Position numbers and translations under genes: made by a program | From: Quercus robur | Lineage: Eukaryota > Streptophyta > Magnoliopsida > Fagales > Fagaceae | DNA length: 64,000 bases | Direction of reading: 5' to 3' | Assembly: GCF_932294415.1 (NCBI RefSeq) | Contig: NC_065539.1 | Coordinates: 51,417,501 to 51,481,500 of the forward strand | Part shown: positions 45,927-56,282 of the stretch, one piece after another | Layout of the letters: every line of letters starts with the position of its first letter | How positions within the stretch are numbered: position 1 is the first letter of the stretch | Notes under the pieces: model-generated | What the model saw: only the letters and a program-made list of their open reading frames with translations | Databases searched by the model: none | What the model was told of the DNA's origin: nothing

Positions 45927-46951
45927 TGTTAGGACATATGTGATTCACTTGTTAGAAACATTTGTCACTATTTTATGTAATTGGCTTATCCTTTGACAAA
46001 ACACACTTTACTTGTATTTTGGTAGATTTAGAATGTGTTTAAATACTTCAAGAAACTATGTTTAAAGATCAAGTATTGAAACCTTCAAGTCTGTCCAAGA
46101 AAACAAGTTGAAAGTGCAGAATTACTGAAGCTCGACAACTAGCATGTGTTGAGGTTTAAGAAGCTATTTCAGCCCCGTGACTCGACAACTAGCTCGATAG
46201 ATACTTGACAGCTTCTATCGTCGAGGTTTACAAAAACAGAATTTCTGATCTGTTTTTCTTGGGATCCATAGATGTGTCTTTGGGCCTTCTTTTCTCCTAC
46301 CCTAGACATATAAAAGAATCGTTTTAAAGGCCGTCAAATAGTTCACAAGTTGCACAAGTATTGAGCAAACTCTGTTCAAGCAAATTGTGACCGGAGACGA
46401 AGTTCTTGCCCTAGTTCATCTTTTTCTCTTGAAGAAGTTGCTGTGTATGTGCATCGTAGGGTTTTGTAACCAAGTATTTTCTTGATCTTCATATCGTGTG
46501 GATGAACTGAAGAATTTTGCAGCCAACAACCTTCTTAGTTGGTGATTAAAGTCGCGTACTGAGATCCGCGCAATTGGTTAGTCACATACTTGGGAGCCGT
46601 GCATCGAAAGGAGGAACTGTCACTACAAAACAAGTTCAATTGGGTATTGGAGTAAGGGTTCAACTGTAGGTTGGTAAGGTACTTGGGATTCCTTTACTTG
46701 TAACCGGTTATTGTGATAATAGTGAAGTTTCGGGAGTGGTGACTTGAAAATCGCCTGGTGGGGTTTTTTGTCGTTAGGTTTTCCCTATTCATAAACAAAT
46801 CGCTGTGTCATTTATTTTCCGCTGCATATTTAGTTATTTGGTGATTTATTTGTGTTACCACGCGTTTGCATGTTAATTAACTTAATTAATTCACTTGACT
46901 AAATTAATTGGTTAATTTATCACAATGGGTCAATTCGTTTTTGGCCTATCA
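45927..46951. mobile_element. Solo LTR (fossil), 1025 bp, Copia-like
   Basis: Starts TGTTAGGACATATGTG and ends GGCCTATCA. A perfect 5-bp duplication TTATT lies on both sides (45922-45926, 46952-46956). The paralogous flank at about 48300-48330 is uninterrupted at this spot (an empty site), which confirms both borders. Same family as 9269-10197, but longer. No internal region remains. Confidence 0.88.
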
Positions 46952-46956
46952 TTATT

Positions 46957-47689
46957 GTTTACTAACAAATTAGCACCATGTAGATAAATTCTTGAAAAAT
47001 AGTATACTGAAGGTACTATAAATTAATATCCTTGATATGACTCCAAATTTTATAAAATAGAACTTGAGATCGACAAAGGAATGAGATGCGTGTGGTAAAA
47101 AAAAATTAACACTGCGTGTATAAATTTTAATAAACTAGAAGCCAGTAAAGAAGTGAGACACATGACTTGATATTATAGGTTAGAAAAATGACACTATAGG
47201 CTTTTAGAAATTTGTAAAGTTGATAATTTGGAATACAATATATTTATATATTATGACCTACTCTAATATTAAAATATTAAATTTATATATGTGTGTATAA
47301 GTGTTTATGTATGTGTATCATAGTTTATCTTAATTCTTGAGTCTTGACTAATATATTAATTAGTATCACAAAATTGATCCTGTACCTGCTAAATTGAGCC
47401 TTCTCTAAGGATGGCTCCTTTTCTCTCAAGTCTGCTTATTTAATGGGTAAAGGTTTAAACCTTTTGATCCTTGACACTTCCTCTTTTATGTGGGTTTGGC
47501 ATGACATATCTATACATCTCCTAGAATCCTTTTCTTTGTCACCATAGTGTTCCAACTTGCGAGGTTTTGGATTCAAGGGGAATTACCCTTGATACTAATT
47601 TTCTTATTTGTGTAATAGTTGTCCAAAGACTACTATACACATTTTTCGTAACTAGAGGTATGCAAATTATTTTTGGCCCATGCTTCTGA
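46957..47689. other. Continuation of the CXE-5 upstream module, then unassigned
   Basis: About 46957-47170 matches 48317-48368 plus 49074-49250 and the end of the module near 54.15 kb. I recognise nothing in 47170-47689. Confidence 0.55.
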
Positions 47690-49250
47690 TACCTCCAAGT
47701 AAAGGAATCCTTTTCCTTTAACCCCCATAATGTATTGTCAGTCATGTTAACAAAGCATGTATTGTCGGTCATCTTAACCAAAATTAGTATCTTTATATAA
47801 TTATATGCCAGCGACTTTAGCCAATCATTCAAAAGCGTACATGTTATATGTTTCTTTATTTGTTTTGTCATGCTGCAAATTAGAATAGGAACCAACAACT
47901 CCTCAATTATTTAGATATATATATATATATATATATTTCAGGCTTGGATTTTGGACTTTGTAAGAGTACCTTAATTTTCTGTATGGGAATCTTTTCAGCC
48001 CTTTCGACAGGTTCCAATATTGAATGTTGGTTATACTCTGACCTTGCACAAAAAATGGGTGGCAAAGTAGTAGCTAGAAATCTATAGTACCATGGCGCAG
48101 AAGCAGATTCTTTTTTATCCGGTCTAAAGTAGATTGAATAATCTGCACTAGGAGTGGAATTTTGAAATGGTGTAACTGCGACAAGGTAGAATGCCCACAT
48201 CATGAAATGAAAACAATTATCCATTCAAAGATTTATTCTGGAATACAAACAAGCTCAAGCCTCTAGTAGTGATCGAACCAAAAGGGATAGAATGACCAAA
48301 AAGGAAGTGACTGTTCTTGTTTACTGACAAAGTAGCACCATGTGTACACATTTTTGAAAAATAGTATATGTGGGGGGTTTGGGCCCAGAAAATCAGTACC
48401 GACCCGTTCAACTAAGGCCCAAGATCGGCCTAAGTAGCCAAAACCAACCCATAAGAGGGAAGTGGACCTCAAACTCAGTTGGAGTGGGCTTAGTCCGATA
48501 ACATGTGTATTGGGACATAGAAATCATCATTTGGGAGAATCCTTTAGCGTTCGGCCTACCACCAATTGATGAGATGGTGGAAAATCGATGAAGAATTGAC
48601 TAAACTAATATCAATTGCTGAGAGTTGTTAGTACCTTTAGGGAACTCGCTACCAAATGCTATTTGGCATCTAGAACAAGTTTCAAGAGAATCCTCAAAAG
48701 ACATGATGATTTTTTGGGATTCTGGTGAAAGTGGAAATGCATGTGAATTGATGAAATGATAATGATTAGTACCCCACTAAAGAGAGACTATGTAAGGGGT
48801 GGGAAGGCAGACAAGAGGGATTGGTTGGAAAACACTGGAAAAAGAGTGAAAACACAGAGAGAAGGGAGTGTGAGCAAAGAGGAAGGAAGGAGAACTACCA
48901 GAGGGTGAAGTTTGTAGGTCTAAAAGTTCATAGAAAAGATACAACCTAGACTATCTAGTTGGTGCTTGGAGCCCAACTTGTAGGATTGCTAGAAAGCCCA
49001 CAAATAAATAAATTGGGGGCCCAAATCCTTCGTCCAGTACCACAGTCCTAGTAGGTTTGGAGAACACAGTATACTAAAGGTATTATAAATTTTATAATAA
49101 AAAATTACAAATTGATGCGTCAAGAATGTGATTGGTAATACTTGAACAATATAATAAATGAATATTTGTAATATCCTTAAAATAACTCTAAACTTTATAA
49201 AAATAAAACTCGACAAAGGAATGAGAAGCGTGGAATAAAAAAAATATCAT
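47690..49250. repeat. Orphan subgroup-C upstream module without a gene
   Basis: From CATAATGTATTGTCAGTCATG (47727) to about 49250 the sequence follows the 5' flank of CXE-7 (53.62-54.2 kb, resuming near 54.68 kb) closely: ACTTTAGCCAATCAT, AGCCCTTTCGACAGGTTCCA, AATGCCCA-ATCATGAAATG, AATTGATGCG. No carboxylesterase lies at its left, where one would be expected. It is interrupted by a solo LTR (48369-49068) and holds a (TA)n tract at 47914-47936. Probably the remnant of a deleted copy. Confidence 0.75.
48369..49068. mobile_element. Solo LTR (fossil), 700 bp, family not assigned
   Basis: Starts TGTGGGGGGTTTGGGCC and ends TTTGGAGAACACA, with a perfect 5-bp duplication GTATA (48364-48368, 49069-49073). 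The paralogous sequences at 47005 and 54176 read AATAGTATACT without interruption, showing the empty site. No internal region. Confidence 0.85.
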
Positions 49251-50141
49251 CTTTATTATATATGTTGTAGAGTTGAAATAATACTATAGAATCACACTTC
49301 AATGCCAACTCGTAGACACTGCAACAACATATTCGTAAATCATTGCATATAAATTATAATTGTATACTTTAAAATTATGACAGATATTTTAAGCCCAACT
49401 GACTATTGAAATGATAGATGAATCCAAATCAACAGACATTAGACATGCATGCACACACAGCACCTCCAGGGTGCAACTGATTAAAGAATATAAGTATATA
49501 ACCTCTTCAGCGAATCACGGGAAAATTTCCACTACAAAAATGAAATCCATTGGAAAAGGTTATGGAAAAAATAAAACATATACAATATCAAAAATCATAT
49601 TATTAAAACATCAAACCTTTTATAGAACTGATAAAATAAAACAAGAGGAAACAGATCATAGGTTTATTCTGTGATTCAGTACAGTTTCTGATAATAAAAT
49701 AAAATAAGTATAGTAGAGTATTTTTAGGAAACATGCATCTGATAATAGGTTTATTTTTGATTCAGTACAGTTTTTCTAAGTGCTCTCTCAAATAGACCAT
49801 CTCTCTGCCTGCAATTTGGAAGAGATCGACTCTAGTAGTCTCTTCCCAGGACAAAACCAGCGATGTAAAGATTGTGAGTAGTTTGTAAAACAAATTAACA
49901 AACACATTGATCCAACAAATGCATAATCCATTCTAAAAGGTACACGTTGAATTAGAAAAAAATATAGTATTACAAAAAAATTATATAACTTCTTTGCCAC
50001 AACTGTAATGTGGTAGAATATGATTGATAAGGAAAAAATTGTGAATTCATGCGTAAGTGATAGAGACAATTACTTACAGTTTGCCACATCAAAATTGTAA
50101 TAAAAAGTTATAGAATATTTTATGATCTATAACCCTTTGGT
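49251..50141. other. Intergenic, nothing recognised
   Basis: AT-rich, no gene or terminal repeats noticed. TCTGATAATA-containing text recurs at about 49686 and 49738. Confidence 0.45.
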
Positions 50142-50665
50142 GGAATTATAGCATTTCAAGTACAGACACATATTATTAACCGTTATCATTTCAATTACAA
50201 ACATCTAATTCCAAGAACCAAAAAGAAAACTCTTTTTTCTTTTTTTTTCTCTTTTTTGGCTGAATAACCTCATTTTATTGTGAAGAAGGCCGAAACCGAC
50301 CAGTTATAAACAAAAAGCAAAACTAGGCCCGACCCATCTCTTTCCAAAGCTTGAACTACAATAGCAAGAGGGCAAGAGAGGGGAACAGACTCAAATCTAT
50401 GCCAGAAGGCGGCCCAAAGGGCTAAGAGATAGGCTGAAGAATTGCCCTCTCTTCTAACAAAAAAGAAAGATACATCCTCAAAAAAAATTACAACAGAAAG
50501 GATATCATTCACAATTACATACATCATGGTACGTAAGTGGGCTTCGGATATGGCCTTACATTCATCGAGGTATGTGGAATTATGGCATTTCAAGTACAGA
50601 CACATATCATTAACCGTGGTTATTTCAAGTACAAACAGCCAAGTTCAAGAACCAAAAAGAAAGTG
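50142..50665. repeat. Roughly 130-bp duplication in the CXE-6 3' flank, one copy hit by a LINE
   Basis: GCATTTCAAGTACAGACACAT at 50150 recurs at 50584, followed in both by AAGAACCAAAAAGAAA. CCTTACATTCATCGA occurs at 50552 and 50687. The first copy is interrupted by the LINE fragment. A shorter relative lies downstream of CXE-8 (about 59146-59190). Confidence 0.7.
50240..50535 (-). mobile_element. 5'-truncated L1 LINE fragment (RNase H end)
   Basis: The minus-strand frame includes FFVRREGNSSAYLLALWAAF, the conserved C-terminal RNase H-like run of plant L1 ORF2, and ends at a stop near 50270. It is followed by an A-rich tail (T-rich on plus at 50231-50257). The 111-codon frame that contains it begins in flanking DNA and is not a gene. 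Confidence 0.7.
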
Positions 50666-50761
50666 CATGGGCTTTGAATATGCCCTTACATTCATCGAAA
50701 GCTCCTCTAGCCTCAAAGCAGCCAAAAAGTGGAGCTATTTTCCCAACAGTACACAAGAATA

Positions 50762-51436
50762 TTACTTCTTGAGGAGAAAGGAAGCCAAGCGTTTGATCAA
50801 AGTCTTTGCATTCTCAGTCTCAAAATGCAAGATATGGAAAGGGTGCTCCTCTTCTTCAACTTGAACCAACTCAGCCTCTCCTTCCCACTTGCTTTTTATC
50901 AATTCCTCATAGTAACAAATACCTCTATCCCGCGTCTCATCCTTCTCGGACACAGTCACAAGCACTCGACAATATCCAAGTCCAGCCAAGCAAGGTGCTC
51001 CAGCTACACCAATCGGATTGATCATTGGATTATCAAGACCACCTGGTGCATTTGGATACGCAAAGTTCCAACACTGGTATGGCAAAGCCTTTTCATGTCC
51101 TTCAATAGGCTCTGACCGTATTGGTTTTGAACCCCAGAAGTAAGGATGTGTAAGAAAAGCTCCTACAAGTTTAACACCACCATGCAAGCTCTCAACGCCA
51201 GCTCTCATTGCTATATTAATTATGCACAACAGCACTATCACCACCAAGAAAAACTCGGCTAAAGTCACCATGATTCATCAACCATGGCTCTTTGTTGACA
51301 GCATTAGTATCATCTATGACGTGTGATGCAACCCATTGAAGAACAGCCCAGCAATCTTCATAAGCAATGGGGAAAATGTGCTCAGGAGCTTGCCTATATA
51401 TACTCTACTGATACAGCAACAACTTGACCTTGAGCG
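50762..51436 (-). pseudogene. CXE-6: truncated carboxylesterase pseudogene (subgroup A)
   Basis: The C-terminal half is readable: MRAGVESLHGGVKLVGAFL to LASFLLKK, with SEKD (Asp) and EEHPF (His). It is closest to CXE-8. Upstream the reading frame is damaged: the elbow region around GDSAG has lost bases (about 51215-51235), and at EYRL an extra TA gives a stop (about 51393). Homology to the family ends at VAQGQVV (about 51436), so about the first 108 residues, including the oxyanion-hole motif, are missing and unrelated DNA follows. No functional esterase is expected. Confidence 0.88.
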
Positions 51437-51828
51437 ACGTTGCACATGAATTCCTTTTATCTTCCATAGAGGAATTATGAACCCAATATAGTTCACAAAT
51501 TATATATTAAAAAAGCAGCTAAGTTTTTTTCCATTGCTCCAAGCTAGCTAGTTTGAAAACCAACCAGACTAGAAGTCTAGAATCCTTGTCCCAGTCTTCT
51601 AAAGCAAACCACCTGCTGGCTGGTATAAGCTCAACACTAATGGTTCACCTTTTGGAAATCAAAGTCGATCAGGAAAAGGAGGTCGCCATAATAGTGATGG
51701 AACTAAGGCTTTGCTAGAAAATCTAGTCTTTTGACTAGTGCTATGGTGAAGCTAATGGAAACTTATAGATGGGCTCTTATACTATCTTTGCAATCTTCAT
51801 GTTAATTGAGGAACAAACAACTCCTCAA
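51437..51828. other. Intergenic between the CXE-6 break and the LINE fragment
   Basis: No recognisable gene. The last part (AACAAACAACTCCTCAA) matches the upstream module of subgroup-C genes, so the break lies next to a rearranged duplication border. Confidence 0.5.
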
Positions 51829-52145
51829 TTTTTTTTTGATAAATAAGGAATTATATTAAAAACTAAGAAAGCGAAACAAGGCAAGAGCTAGTCATCGCCA
51901 AATTATCCATTACAAAACACCCCGAAACAAAACCGGGGGAGAGGAAAAAACAACGAAATCCAGGTCTTGGTATCTTCCCAGCCTTGCAAGGGCGTCGGCA
52001 GTCCTATTCGCCTCCCTGAAAGCATGTTGAACTAGATTGTTGGGAATCCCCCGCAACAAAGACTTCAGTCATCCATTACCAAAGGCAAAAGATAGGGGTG
52101 AACTTTTGAGGAACAAGTTAGGAAGGAGACCAAAACCCGAGCATC
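51829..52145 (-). mobile_element. 5'-truncated L1 LINE fragment (RNase H end)
   Basis: On the minus strand the frame reads VQHAFREANRTADALARLG then DFVVFSSPP and a stop, the standard end of L1 ORF2. The T-run at 51829-51837 is its poly(A) tail. Upstream text to about 52145 is still LINE-like but contains a stop. No target duplication identified. Confidence 0.75.
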
Positions 52146-52336
52146 AAGAGTTGTTTGATATCTTTGAGCTTTGGATTTTGGATTTTATGAGAATGCATTT
52201 ATACTATAATTTTATAATCTCCATATTTCTAAGTGAAATTTTCTTCTTGCAATTGCTGGTCATCACTCATAAAACTAAGGCCTTACAAACAAAACAAATC
52301 AAAGCAAGAAATCATGAAACCTCATGAAAGATAACT
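52146..52336. other. 3' flank of CXE-7
   Basis: The end (ACTCATAAAACTAAGGCCT at 52266, then CATGAAACCTCATGAAAGAT) matches the 3' flank of CXE-5 (44098-44150). The first part resembles the 5' flank of CXE-4 (TTTGGATTTTG, GCATTTATAC). Confidence 0.6.
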
Positions 52337-53423
52337 TTACTTGAGGAGAAAAGAAGCCAACCGTTTGTTCAAATTCTTAGCATTCTCACACCTAAAATGC
52401 AGAATTTGGAAAGCGTGATCCTCTCCCTCCACTTCAACCAGCTCTACTTCTCCATCCCACCCGCTTTCCTTTACTGCAGTATAGAACCAAACACCCCTAT
52501 CTCTCAGTTCATCTTTTTCAGCAACAGTCACAAGCAACCGATCACACCCAAATCTAGCTAAGCTAGGTGCACTTGGACCCAACGGATTCAGCTTTGGGTT
52601 ATCAATACCATCAGGTGCTCCCGGATATATATACTCCCAATACCTACATGTGAGTGACTGCTCAAGTTCCTCAGTACATTCTGACCCTATTGGCTTTGAA
52701 CCGGAGAAGAAAGCGTGAGTTGGAAAAGTTCCTAAAATCTTGACACCACCATGCAACCTGTTAATCGCTCAACTGAACCGTCCTTGTAGACTCGGAGGAA
52801 TGGAAGAAGCTCAGTAGCTATGAAGCACGGGTGCGTTTCGGGACTCGGGTGTGGGTGCGGGTGCGGGTGCGAGACTCGGCAATTTTTGAAAAAGTAGGGT
52901 GCGAGTGCGGCGGGACTCGACGATTAAAAAATTATTAAAAATATTTTTATTTATATTTTCTATATATTTTTACTATTAAAATATTCTTAAAAAACACATT
53001 AATATACTTGATTCACAAAACAAAGAAAGAATAAGGCAAGAAATGCATCTGAGGCCAGAATTTCGGCCTCTCCGGCGATTTTCACGGCCGATTGCGGCCT
53101 GTTTCGGCCGATTTCGGCATGTTTCGGCCGATTCCGGCCTGTTTCGGCCGTATCGACCATATCGGTCGCCGGCCGATATGGCCGATAAGGCCGATACGGA
53201 CCGATTCGGCCCGATTTGGGCCGCGTCGGCACCGATTTTGCCCGCGTCGGCCCGAGTCGGATCCACCACGTGGCGCGACGCGGCACGACGCGGGACGGAC
53301 GCGCGGTCTGCGGCGTCCCTCCCGCGTCGCCGCGTCCCGCCGCGTCGGACGCGGGTGCGCCGGCCTGGGAGCCGCGTCCGTGCATCCTTGCTCAGTAGCC
53401 ACCTCTTTGTCAATGGGAGCCAT
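52337..53423 (-). pseudogene. CXE-7: carboxylesterase pseudogene (subgroup C), deleted and interrupted
   Basis: Three remnants are visible on the minus strand. The start MAPIDKEVATE is at 53423-53390. After a 571-bp transposon, LLPFLRVYKDGSVERL follows at about 52808-52760. The sequence then jumps directly to HGGVKILGTF (52753) and runs to LASFLLK at 52337. Relative to CXE-5 about 155 codons are lost at this junction (roughly residues 28-183), removing the oxyanion hole and the catalytic Ser. Asp (AEKDEL) and His (GEDHAF) remain. It cannot make a working esterase. A TATA block like that of CXE-4 and CXE-5 survives upstream. Confidence 0.9.
52819..53389. mobile_element. GC-rich non-autonomous TIR element inside CXE-7, 571 bp
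   Basis: It sits between two copies of GCTCAGTAGC (52809-52818, 53390-53399), a 10-bp target duplication. Inner ends are GAAGCACGGGTGCG and, reversed, GATGCACGGACGCG. Subterminal GGTGCGGGTGCG and interior TTTCGGCC/GGCCGATA repeats make it very GC-rich. Duplication length suits Mutator; a hAT origin (8 bp) cannot be excluded. Open frames of up to 184 codons on both strands are artefacts of GC-rich repeats and have no known domain. Confidence 0.8.
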
Positions 53424-53477
53424 ATTTTGGAGTTGGGGATGGTTCAAGCTTTGCACCTTGAGCTGCAAATACTTTGT

Positions 53478-53486
53478 GATATATAG
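53478..53486 (-). promoter_or_regulatory. TATA-like block upstream of the CXE-7 remnant
   Basis: Minus strand CTATATATC, 55-63 bp before the old ATG, in the same context as CXE-5. A CACGTG (G-box core) lies further upstream at 53709-53714. Confidence 0.45.
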
Positions 53487-54186
53487 CAAGGTCGTGCAAA
53501 GCTCATCGGTATTTCCTACCCATCAGTCTGCTTCGATCACTGACTTGGTTCTGTTGATTAGTGGCTTGAATTTAAATATTACTGAGCATTGCACCCACAT
53601 CACATGGGAATATATAAATCCTATAATGTATTGTCAGTCATGTTAACCAAAGAACATGTGTATTAGATTATATATTTGCCAGGGACTTTAGCCAATCATC
53701 CAAAAGCGCACGTGTTATTGGTTTCTCTGTTTGTTTTGTAGAGGTTGCCATGCTGCAAATTAGAATAGGAACCAACAACTCAGTTTTTTAGATATATTTC
53801 AGGTTTGGATTTTGGATTTTGGATTTTGTAAGTGCCTAATTTTCTGTATGCATGGGAATCTTTTCAGCCCTTTCGACAGGTTCCAACTCCTCTATTGAAT
53901 GTTGTTTATACTCTGACCTTGCACAAAAAATGGGAGGCAAAGTAGTAGAAATCTAAAGTACCATTGCGCAGAAGTGCTAGATCGAATAATCTGTACTTGG
54001 AGACTTTGGAGTGGAACTGCAACAAGGTAGAATGCCCATATCATGAAATGAAAACAATTATCCATTTTAAGATTTATTTTGGAATCCAGACAAGCTCAAG
54101 CCTCTAGTAGTGGTCGAACCAAAAGGGACAGAATGTATTAACAAATTAACGCCATGTGTACACATTTTTGGAAAATAGTATACTAA
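53487..54186. repeat. Subgroup-C upstream module of CXE-7
   Basis: Matches the 5' flank of CXE-5 and the orphan module at 47.69 kb. It continues after the two MITEs at 54676. Confidence 0.75.
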
Positions 54187-54465
54187 GGTAACGATTGGAT
54201 ACAACGTTTCAAAGCAACGTTTGCGTTTGGCGTTCACAGTCCGTGGGCCTCATGGCTATAGTAGCCAAAAATTACGCCCAAAGACTGAATAATGTGTCTG
54301 TCAGTGGGTTCCGTGCACTGTTCATAGAACCCAAAAACCTTTTTTTGTTTAGCAAAATTTTCGTTAAAAATGGATCCTACGGCACTATTCATACATTTAA
54401 AAATTATTTTGTTACAATATTTTCAGTTTTCAGTTTTTAGCAATAAGCGGTATCCAAACAGACTT
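54187..54465. mobile_element. Tourist-like MITE, 279 bp (first of a pair)
   Basis: TAA at 54184-54186 and 54466-54468. Right end reversed AAGTCTGTTTGGATACCGC; left GGTAACGATTGGATACAACG. Related to 42787-42999. Confidence 0.7.
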
Positions 54466-54468
54466 TAA

Positions 54469-54675
54469 GGTTGACTTTGGATTGTACTGAAAAACTGTGG
54501 AGTCTACATTTGGCGTTTTTTCTGTGGATCCCATGCACTGTTTACGAGACCCATAAGTATGGAAAAATGCAAATGTTAAGTTAAAACTGGGTCCCATGAC
54601 ACTATTCATATATTTAAAAATTATTTTGCTACAGTGTTTTCAGTTTTCAGCAATAAGCAGTATCCAAACATACCC
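54469..54675. mobile_element. Tourist-like MITE, 207 bp (second of a pair)
   Basis: It shares the TAA at 54466-54468 with its neighbour and has TAA at 54676-54678. Right end reversed GGGTATGTTTGGATACTGC. The paralogous module at 49074 shows the site without either MITE (TATACTAAAGGTATTATA). Confidence 0.7.
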
Positions 54676-56282
54676 TAAAGATATTATATATTTTACTATA
54701 AAAAATTACAAATTGATGCGCCAAGAATGTGACTAGTGCCACTTAAACAATATAATAAATGAATATTTAAAATTTTTTTTGTCATTAGTGATATGGCATT
54801 TTATAAGATTCGTGAAGTAAATTTTTTTGTAATATCTTTAACATTATTCTAAACTTTATAAAATAAAACTCGACACAAGAATGAGATGCATGGGATAAAA
54901 TAAATAAAAGAACCTTTTTTTTTTTTTTTTGAGAAAGAATAAATAAAAGAACTTAACTCCACATGGTGGAGCCAGGAAAGGAATTAGTGGTAGGGGGATG
55001 GAAATAAAAGATGTGATGATTTTTATTTTTTTTTAAATATCATCTTTATTTTATATGTTGAAGAGTTGAAATAATACTGTAAACACACTTCAATGCCAAG
55101 TTGTCCACACTATAGCAACATATTTGTAAATCATTGCATATAATTGTCTAAATTTTCATCACACCTAGCATGACAGCAAACCTTAAGCTAATTTTAATGC
55201 AATAAAAGATAAAAATCATATAATGCGTAGTATATTTAAAAATATTAATATAATTTTGCTGAAACTTAAGAAACATAAACACACAAAATTATTTGGATTT
55301 ATAAAATTTCTATCTTTTTTACCATCAAACATACAAAAAGAAATAAAATTTTTATATTTACCAATGCCTTGAAATGAGAAAATTTTCAATATTTTCCTCT
55401 CAAGCAAAGGTGGATATGAAAATCAAATAAATATGGATTTTTTTTTTTTTGCACTAAGATATAAAATTTCTACTACTACTAGTTTGATAAATTGGTTTGG
55501 CTTTGTCATTGTTAGAGCTTATATTTACAAGATACTATGGGTGGTCTCTTTTCTTTTCATTAATTGGGGTATAAAAAATAGGTACGATTTCTTAGGTACA
55601 GTACATTAGACTCTTCAATTAAATTTAATGTTGTTTTGTCATCAAATTTAATTGTTTTTTTAAAATATAAAATTATTTGTATTTTATTAATCAATACAAC
55701 CATATATTTTAATTTAATTGAAAATTTCACAAAGGCTAGAATAGTACTACCGTTAATTTTTTTCATAAGTTAGTTGGGTGGAAGTCCAAATTTCCGTCAC
55801 CAGTGGGTAGACTTGTTTCTCATCATTCCAGAATTTTTTATGCAATGTTGTTCTCTCCCTGTCAAAGTTTGCAATGCTATTAATAAATGGAGATTTTTTT
55901 GTGGGCTCCACCCAAGAAAAAAAAGAAAAAGAAAAAGAAAACTTCATCTTGTTAATTGGCGCACTATATATTACGCTTCCAAAGAAAACCGTTTTCAATT
56001 CAAAGCTAGAAATGAAGCTCCCGTTGCTAAGTTGTGTTCGAATCTTACTAACGAGCATGAGGCACCATAGGAAAATCTTTTCATTTGTAAATACTTTTCT
56101 GCCCCTAGACTCACAGAGAGTGGTAGGAAACTTCCTTGTTCAAAATTATGATCTGCTTGCAAAAGAGGAGGCCCAATCTTCAACAAAGGCTTTGCCAGGA
56201 AATTTGTAAATTTTCCTATTTGTAATAGTTCTCCAGAATAGTGATAGAAACTAAGGCTTTGCCACAAAATTTGGTCGTTTAA
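54676..56282. other. End of the upstream module, then unassigned
   Basis: 54679-54900 still matches 49074-49250. The rest is AT-rich with no supported gene; frames at 55753-56294 overlap each other on both strands and show no domain. Confidence 0.5.
54914..54937 (-). mobile_element. Tail-only retroinsertion (24 bp)
   Basis: A T-run and GAGAAAG between two exact copies of AATAAATAAAAGAAC (54899-54913, 54938-54952). Confidence 0.75.

Noticed and set aside
52976-53646. Arg-rich open frames up to 184 codons on both strands
   Set aside because: They fall in the GC-rich transposon inside CXE-7 and its flanks. The translation is repetitive (R, P, A) and several overlapping frames are open at once, as expected for GC-rich repeats.
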